Shown: one piece after another, positions 58,901 through 64,000 of the stretch
Position numbering within the stretch: position 1 is the stretch's first letter
Layout: every line of letters begins with the position of its first letter
NCBI GenBank assembly: GCA_001792895.1
Contig: MARA01000004.1
Span: forward strand, 1,178,001-1,242,000
From: Lentinus brumalis
Lineage: Eukaryota; Basidiomycota; Agaricomycetes; Polyporales; Polyporaceae
Direction: 5' to 3'
Length of the DNA stretch: 64,000 bases
Position numbers and translations under genes: made by a program
Notes under the pieces: generated by a model
Database searches by the model: none
The model's input: only the letters and a program-made list of their open reading frames with translations
What the model was told of the DNA's origin: nothing

Positions 58901-59361
58901 ACTGAACTTTGTCCCTGTGATTGCAGCCGTACTACCAGCCCGTCCCTGCTCCGCCGGCACCGTTCTCCTCGAACAGCGCGTACCACGACCCCACGTTCTC
59001 GAGCAGCCAGACGTCTGCTTGGGCCGTGACCATCACTAACTCCAAGGATCTCATCATCTTCGGTCAGTTTCCCTCTTCCTCGTCGCCTCCTCTCCCTTGT
59101 CACCGGACATCTCACTGACCCCGACGCGTGTACATAGGTGCGGGTCTGTACAGCTTCTACTCAAATTACGACCAGGCCTGCCTGGACACCACCACCTGCC
59201 AGACGCAGCTGTTCAACATCGACAGCGGGTCGACCGTCAGCGTGTACGCGCTCTCGACCGTCGCCACGACCTTCATGTTGAGCGTTAACGGGCAGGGCGT
59301 GATCCCTGCCAGCGCGAACGTCAACGGGTTCCAGTCCACCGTGACGTCGTGGACGCGGTGA
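55951..59361 (+). CDS. Secreted GH55 beta-1,3-glucanase
   Basis: Exo-acting laminarinase-type enzyme of fungal wall and callose turnover. The N terminus MRALDVLSFLAAAVSLATPVIGA is a signal peptide. Two right-handed parallel beta-helix halves follow: the first opens with PYWLESIKHQGIAAFNP and VFRNVKDYGAVGDGVADDTAAI, the second with VVSVRDQGAKGDGKTDDTAAL; these pectate-lyase_3 repeats define GH55. Other family blocks are GNGAQWYVNQNNFFRSVRNF, QGLWMENGSGGYMGD, SVAVIDAFISNTPIF, WNIHSNQQGGAGMWDTHIR, TWVWLADHDLD and YYQPVPAPPAPF. The gene is unusually intron-rich, with more than a dozen introns, including several tiny exons around 56980-57345. The stop is at 59359-59361. The frame is intact in all exons I could place. 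Confidence 0.92.
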
Positions 59362-59783
59362 GGTGATGGAGGATTGATCCCTTGGACTGGGAGGGCTGGT
59401 GCAAATAGACACGGCTACGTGAATTGTTGTTGATCGACTCCTCCTGTTTGTACTGTAAGCTATGTTGCACGCCTCTGCTCTTATATGTAGCCTTAGGCCG
59501 CATGGTTCGCATACCACTTAATATACACACATTCCTTCTGCTTCTCTTACATGGCGTGAATCTGGTCTTGCGTGCCCTGGAGTTCCTAGCAACTTGCCAA
59601 GTTCCAACCACGGGTGTCCCGCCACAGACGCGACTGGGCACACGTGACTGACGCGTCGGAATGCGTGGATCGCCAAACAAGGCCAACGCGCGAGCGCCGT
59701 TGTGATCGGGCGTGCCACCTGCGTCTCCCATCCACCGCCCATCCGCCTCTGCTTGCCCACTGCGTGCTACACGACACACTACG

Positions 59784-60944
59784 ATGCCTGCTGAACCGAA
59801 GCGAACGTACGGCACTCGCGCTGCCACAAGACCCCTCCTCCCCTCCTCCCCCTCCTCCGAGCTCACCACCCCGCCCCGCCCAAACGCAAGCGTCCCTTCA
59901 CCGACCGGCCGACGGAGCAGAACACGCCGACGAAGAAGGCCCGACGCACGCTCAAGGCTGAGCCCAAACCCAAGGCGGGCGACAAGTCCAAGAGCAACAG
60001 CAAGCAGCCCAAGCTCACCCAGCTGCACTTCTCGCTTGACACCCCGACGCTCCGCACCTGCCCCCTGTGCGATCTATCCTACACTCGCGGGCCCCGGACG
60101 ACGAGGCGCTGCACAAGGCGCACTGCACACGCGTCCAGCGTGGTTTGGAGTGGGGAAAGGAGGAACAGCGGGAGGCGGTCAAAGCCGGGGTCGAGGAGCT
60201 GCAGAGCAACGTGAAGCTCCCGAACGGCGCGCGCGGACGCGTCATTTGCTTCAGGCCAGACATCGGCGGCAAGATCGCTGCCAAGGTGTGTCTAAACTGC
60301 TCTCACACCGTGCGGAATGGCGAGACTGATGCGCTTTGCGAACCCCGCAGCTTGCAGTCCTCCTGGAGACGATCCGCCTCGCGCTGTCCTCACCGCCACT
60401 CTCGCCCGCGGTCCTCCGCCGCTCCAAGATCTACCTCTTCCTGCTCGCCGCACCGGGTCTCGCGTCGACGCGCGAGAAGATCGTCGGCTGCGTCGTCGCA
60501 CAGCGCATATCCACCGCAATGGCGATCGCACGCCCGGCCGAAGTCTCCGCCGCGCTCTCCTCCCCGTCCTCTTCCCAAACACAACCGTCCGACACCCTCG
60601 CATCCTCACAATCTACACTTTCCTCCTCCCAAGACCCGTCCGAGTCCTCTGCCGCACCCGTTACCCTCCTTCCTGTCGATTCCTCGACGAATCTCTACGT
60701 GCACCCGCAGCCGCTCCCTACCCCCATGGGCATCCCACGCCTGTTCGTGTCGTCTGAGCACCGTCGCCTTGGCATCGCGTCCCGCCTGCTCACCGCTGCA
60801 GCGGAGACGTTCATCCTGGGATGCCCGCTCAGCCCGGCCCGTGGCGACGTCGCGTTCACCCAGCCCACGGGTGCCGGCAAGGCCGTCCTCGAGGCTTGGG
60901 GGAAGGGCGGCGTGCGCATATATGAGGAGGAGGGGAACATATGA
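59784..60944 (+). CDS. ECO1: ECO1-like cohesin N-acetyltransferase
   Basis: Acetylates the Smc3 head to establish sister-chromatid cohesion in S phase. Order: a basic N-terminal tail (KRKRPFTDRPTEQNTPTKK); a QPKLTQLHFSLD motif of the PIP-box kind; a zinc finger with CPLCDLSYTRG and an LHKAHC block; the GRVICFRPDIGGKIAAK segment; then, after intron 60286-60350, the acetyltransferase fold with IYLFLLAAPG, IVGCVVAQRIS, IPRLFVSSEHRRLGIASRLL (acetyl-CoA loop) and DVAFTQPTGAGKAVLEAW. Two single-base frame breaks occur before the intron, within 59871-59881 and at 60089-60095. Each is repaired by one additional base in a C or G run. I treat them as probable base-calling errors, not a pseudogene. Confidence 0.85.
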
Positions 60945-61417
60945 TGCCCGATACCTGTGCTACATATCTGCTACTCCATTTCCTCTGCTATATCTCTCAT
61001 GATCAGACTGTCACACCATTGTCGTGATTTCGCAGCTGTATCCTTGTATCTTTGTACCTCATCTACAGTCGTGGTTACGGAGCTGTGAGCATGATGTGCA
61101 TGGCGTATTCCACACACCGATGGCTCAGAGTGAGAGAACGATCTAGATATACAATTGACATGAGGTAATACATTCCATACAAGAGTTGGCGTTCGTAGCG
61201 ATGAATGCGCATAATAGTACTGTACTTTCCTGCGGGTACTTTTCGGGGAGCCTGTACACTGTACAACACCCAACCAACCCAAGCGACAGCTATAACCAAA
61301 CGAAGAGATGCTATATACATAAGTAAGGAGAACGAAGAAGAGGAGACGAGAGATGATGCCCCTTGTTTTACAACCACACATCTGAAGCACGATCAGACGA
61401 ACTGGGGCGAAGACAAC
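60945..61417. other. Convergent intergenic ECO1/GLT1
   Basis: Shared 3' flank of two convergent genes, A/T-richer than the coding parts. Nothing else recognised. Confidence 0.5.
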
Positions 61418-64000
61418 TCAAGCCTCGACCGCGATGGCCTGGCCACCGCCGGTGAGCGAGCTCTGCGGAGGGATGAACGTCTGCAAAATGAAGTCAGTCT
61501 CAACTGTCCGTACATGCGTCACGATGTGTACTTACCCTCGTCTTGATGCCACCATCGAACGGAAGGCGGGTCACACCGTTGCTGAGGTAGGCATCGACCT
61601 CGGCAGCGCAGCGGCGACCCTCCTGGATACCCCACACGATGAGCGACTGACCACGACGGCAGTCACCAGCCGCGAACACGCCCTCGACGCTGGTCGAGTA
61701 TTTCTGAAGGCACAGCAGAATTAGCATACAGGTTCTTCAAACGTCGCATACAGAAAGGACACGTACGTTCGGGGGGTCTGGATGTTGCTGCGCGCGTCCT
61801 GCTTGAGGCCGATCGACTTGATGAGCTCAGCCTCGGGACCGAGGAAACCGAGCGCGAGGAAGACGAGCTGGGCGGGGAAGAACTTCTCCGAGCCCGGCAC
61901 CTCCTCCATCTTCCAGCGGCCTCCGCTGTCCTTCGTCCACTCAACGCGCACGGTATTGAGGCCCTTCAGCTTGCCCTCCTCGTCGACGACGAAGTCCTTG
62001 GTCGAGATGCAGTACTCGCGCGGGTCCTTGCCGAAGTGCGCCGCGACCTCCGTGTGGCCGTAGTCGGTACGGAAGATGCGCGGCCACTGCGGCCACGGGT
62101 TGTCGCGCCCGCGGGACATAGGCGGCTGGGGCAGCAGCTCGAAGTTCGTGACGGACTTCGCGCCGTGGCGCATCGCGGTACCGATACAGTCGTTGCCGGT
62201 GTCACCACCACCGATGACGATGACGTCCTTGCCCTTCGCGCTGATGTAGTTGCCGTTCTGGAGCTCGGAGTCGAGGAGCGACTTGGTGTTGAGCTGCAGG
62301 AACTCCATCGCGAAGTGGATGCCGTCGACCTCGCGGTTGGGGATCTTCAGGTCACGGGGCCAGGTCGCACCAGTGGCGAAGATGACCGCGTCGTTCTCCC
62401 GGCGGAGGTCGTTCGCGTCAACGTCCCGGCCGACGAAGGTACTGGGAACGAAGGTCTAGAGAACGATGTGAGATGATCAAGCCTTCGATACTTCACTATG
62501 GCATGTACGTACCACACCCTCAGCGGCCATGAGATCAACACGACGCTGGACGATAGACTTGTCGAGCTTCATGTTGGGAATACCGTACATCAGCAGACCA
62601 CCCATGCGGTCGTTGCGGTCATAGACCGTGACCCAGTGGCCAGCCTTGTTGAGCTGGTCAGCTGCAGCAAGACCCGCCGGACCAGAACCGATGATGGCGA
62701 TCTTCTTCCCAGTACGGAATTGCGGGACCTGAGGCGTCATCCAGCCCATCTCGAAGCCCTGTAACAGAGAAGTCAGTACACGAACTGTACATATTGCAAG
62801 CAACGTTCGTACCTTGTCGATGATAGCGCACTCGATGCTCTTGATGCCGACGGGCTGCTCGTTGATACCGAGCACGCAAGCACCCTCGCACGGCGCAGGG
62901 CAGACACGACCAGTGAACTCGGGGAAGTTGTTCGTCATAAGGAGGCGGTTGAGTGCGTCATGCCACTGGTTCTTGAACACGAGATCGTTCCACTTGGGGA
63001 TGATGTTCGAGATCGGACAACCAGTGTCGGACTGGCAGAACGGCACGCCACAGTCCATGCAGCGCGCGGACTGGTACTTGAGCTCGTCCTCCGTCAGACG
63101 GTGCGAGATCTCCTTCCAGTCCTTGACCCGCTTGCGAGGAGGGCGGTAGGCCTCCGTGAGACGCTTGTACTTCATGAAGCCACGGGTCTTGTCGAGCTTG
63201 CCAAGACGGCTCTTGGTGGTGGCCTCGTCGACAAGCGAGTCCTCGAGGTCGCCGACGGCAGGCTCGTGACGAGAGCGAGAGACGGCACGGCTCATGCGCG
63301 ATGGGGGCTCCTTGGGGAGCAGGATGTCCTCCAAACCCTCCGACGCGAGGTCGACCTGGCTGGCCGTGCGCGAAGGGACAAGGTCGATGACGCTCTGTCG
63401 CATCCTCTCCTCCTTCGCCTTAGCAGCCTGCTCCTCAAGCACGCGCTTGTAGTCATTGGGCATGACACGAACGAAGAGCGGGAGCAAGTGGTGGAAATCA
63501 TGGAGAACGCGGTCGGCGACCTCGGAGCCGGTGTAGTGACGGTGGTCCTCGATGAGACCACGGAGCTCAGCGATCTCCTTGGGATCTGTGACCTTGCCGA
63601 GCGAGACCATCTCCATGTTGACCTTGGACGCGAAGGTATGCGCAGTGTCGAGGACGTACGCGATACCACCGCTCATACCAGCAGCGAAGTTGCGACCAGT
63701 ACTACCCAAGACGACGACGCGACCACCAGTCATGTACTCGCAACCGTGGTCACCGGTACCCTCGACGACGGCATTCGCACCCGAGTTACGGACGGCGAAA
63801 CGCTCGGCGGCGATACCACGAATGAACGCCTCTCCGGAGGTGGCACCGTAAAGGCAGACGTTGCCGATGATGATGTTCTCCTCTGCCTTGAACGTCGACT
63901 GCTTCGGCGGGTAGACAATGAGACGACCACCAGAGAGACCCTTTCCGACGTAGTCGTTCGCGTCACCTTCGAGCTCGATGGTAATACCGGGCGCAAGGAA
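61418..64000 (-). CDS. GLT1: NADH-dependent glutamate synthase (GOGAT), C-terminal part
   Basis: The N-terminal part lies beyond the right edge. Visible first is the end of the GXGXG domain ([21 protein letters not shown], then [27 protein letters not shown]). The GltD-like beta-subunit region follows, with two Cys clusters for iron-sulfur binding ([21 protein letters not shown] and [16 protein letters not shown]), an FAD fold ([19 protein letters not shown]), the NAD(P)H fold ([20 protein letters not shown]) and the final FAD-binding [19 protein letters not shown]. The fused form is that of fungal Glt1, which makes two glutamates from glutamine and 2-oxoglutarate. Introns lie near 62763-62813, 62458-62510, 61726-61768 and 61484-61538. 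The stop TGA is at 61418-61420. Confidence 0.95.

Noticed and set aside
1..64000. CRISPR arrays, bacterial operons, ribosome-binding sites, riboswitches
   Set aside because: The window is eukaryotic nuclear DNA with spliceosomal introns; no regularly spaced repeats or bacterial signals were seen.

Overview
This window is nuclear DNA of a filamentous basidiomycete fungus, most likely a wood-decay agaricomycete of the polypore type. The support is many short (about 45-80 nt) GT-AG introns, compact intergenic gaps, GC-rich coding sequence, and a gene set typical of that group (GH55 and GH5 beta-1,3-glucanases, SOG2, KNR4/SMI1, FYVE-domain PEP7, twinfilin). Species cannot be fixed from the sequence alone.

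Layout. 1-2053: the 3' part of a DDE-1 (pogo/Tigger-type) transposase gene cut by the left edge. 2893-4224 (+): TOM40, the mitochondrial import pore. 5104-8699 (-): SOG2-like LRR protein of the RAM/NDR kinase pathway. 8934-21402 (-): a 12.5-kb non-LTR retrotransposon (LINE) flanked by a 15-bp target-site duplication and ending in a poly(A) tract. It separates SOG2 from SPB4 (21439-23812, +), two divergent genes that were about 255 bp apart before insertion. 24058-26256 (+): CCCH zinc-finger/coiled-coil protein. 26372-26468 (-): intron-containing tRNA-Ile(UAU). 26611-27579 (-): small stand-alone ABC ATPase. 27899-32237 (-): EAF1/VID21-like NuA4 subunit. 33184-35271 (-): KNR4/SMI1. 35728-37837 and 38364-40485 (-): two tandem succinyl-CoA:3-oxoacid CoA-transferases. 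41016-42356 (-): twinfilin. 42714-45452 (+): PEP7/VAC1. 46160-46499 (+): small IF1-like ATPase-inhibitor candidate. 46971-49682 (-): membrane-anchored GH5 exo-beta-1,3-glucanase. 51538-53052 (-): secreted Asp-box sialidase-fold hydrolase. 54130-54200 (+): tRNA-Gly(GCC). 55951-59361 (+): secreted GH55 glucanase. 59784-60944 (+): ECO1 cohesin acetyltransferase. 61418 to right edge (-): C-terminal half of NADH glutamate synthase (GLT1).

Functionally this is mostly housekeeping: protein import, ribosome biogenesis, histone acetylation, ketone-body and nitrogen metabolism, endosomal trafficking and actin. Several genes bear on cell-wall beta-glucan and morphogenesis (SOG2, KNR4, GH5, GH55). The most interesting part is the LINE. 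It is unusually long, carries extra ORFs and about 3.6 kb of sequence upstream of its gag-like ORF1, has an intron-like stop-containing segment in ORF1, ends in a perfect 18-bp hairpin over the ORF2 stop codon, and has landed 21 bp from the start codon of the conserved SPB4 gene.

Caution: in four genes (TOM40, LINE ORF2, EAF1, and ECO1 twice) the reading frame is restored by adding one base in a G/C run. This points to systematic homopolymer under-calling in the assembly rather than five independent mutations.
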